A stretch of 21,878 bases of DNA from an uncultured Lachnospiraceae bacterium (GTDB lineage Bacteria; Bacillota; Clostridia; Lachnospirales; Lachnospiraceae). Position numbers and translations under genes: made by a program. This document shows, in pieces, positions 21,841 through 21,878 of this stretch. The notes below the pieces were generated by a model, which ran no database searches, was not told the DNA's origin, and saw only the letters and a program-made list of their open reading frames with translations. Location of the stretch: NCBI GenBank assembly GCA_910580005.1, contig CAJTXH010000039.1, forward strand, positions 1-21,878, read 5' to 3'. Position 1 is the first letter of the stretch. Each line of letters begins with the position of its first letter.

Positions 21841-21878
21841 AACAGTTCAGCCTTCAGTAAAATTCGAGGATTTTTGAC

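Overview
The window comes from an A+T-rich, spore-forming Bacillota genome. Gene content, order and protein style point to the Clostridia, most likely a gut-type Lachnospiraceae. This is inferred from the complete spoIIIA operon, the order spoIIIA - asp23-like - nusB - xseA - xseB - ispA - dxs - tlyA - nadK - argR, the cell-wall-binding repeat proteins, and short Lys/Gly-rich C-terminal domains of Lachnospiraceae type. All recognisable genes lie on the + strand.

Layout. (1) 1-640: the 3' remnant of a secreted carbohydrate-binding protein, broken by frameshifts, then a terminator. (2) 716-6091: spoIIIAA to spoIIIAH, the mother-cell channel that links mother cell and forespore during engulfment. 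(3) 6178-13639: a tightly packed housekeeping operon with several overlapping genes, behind a good sigma-A-type promoter. It runs from an Asp23-family envelope-stress protein through NusB, exonuclease VII, two isoprenoid enzymes (IspA, Dxs), TlyA and NAD kinase to the arginine repressor, and ends in a clean intrinsic terminator. (4) 13640-14035: an intergenic region holding a 241-bp element with perfect 25-bp terminal inverted repeats. (5) 14036-21661: an apparent seven-gene, more A+T-rich cell-envelope operon: MBOAT O-acyltransferase, DHHW/AlgX-like protein, L,D-transpeptidase, a cell-wall-binding repeat protein, two transglutaminase-like proteins (one carrying wall-binding repeats) and a small secreted protein, closed by a terminator. 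(6) 21662-21878: intergenic repeats and hairpins.

In many Bacillota argR is followed by recN, spoIVB and spo0A. Here that synteny stops at the argR terminator and the envelope operon takes its place. The operon is bracketed by direct copies of a 35-bp repeat (31/35 identical). Its best promoter appears to be a hybrid: a perfect TTGACA lies inside the right inverted repeat of the 241-bp element, and a perfect TATAAT lies just outside it.

The envelope operon is the best candidate for an undescribed system. The combination suggests acyl modification of a surface polymer, coupled to peptidoglycan remodelling and to secreted cysteine-triad enzymes held on the wall. Enzyme families are well supported by visible motifs. 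Substrates and the joint role are inference.
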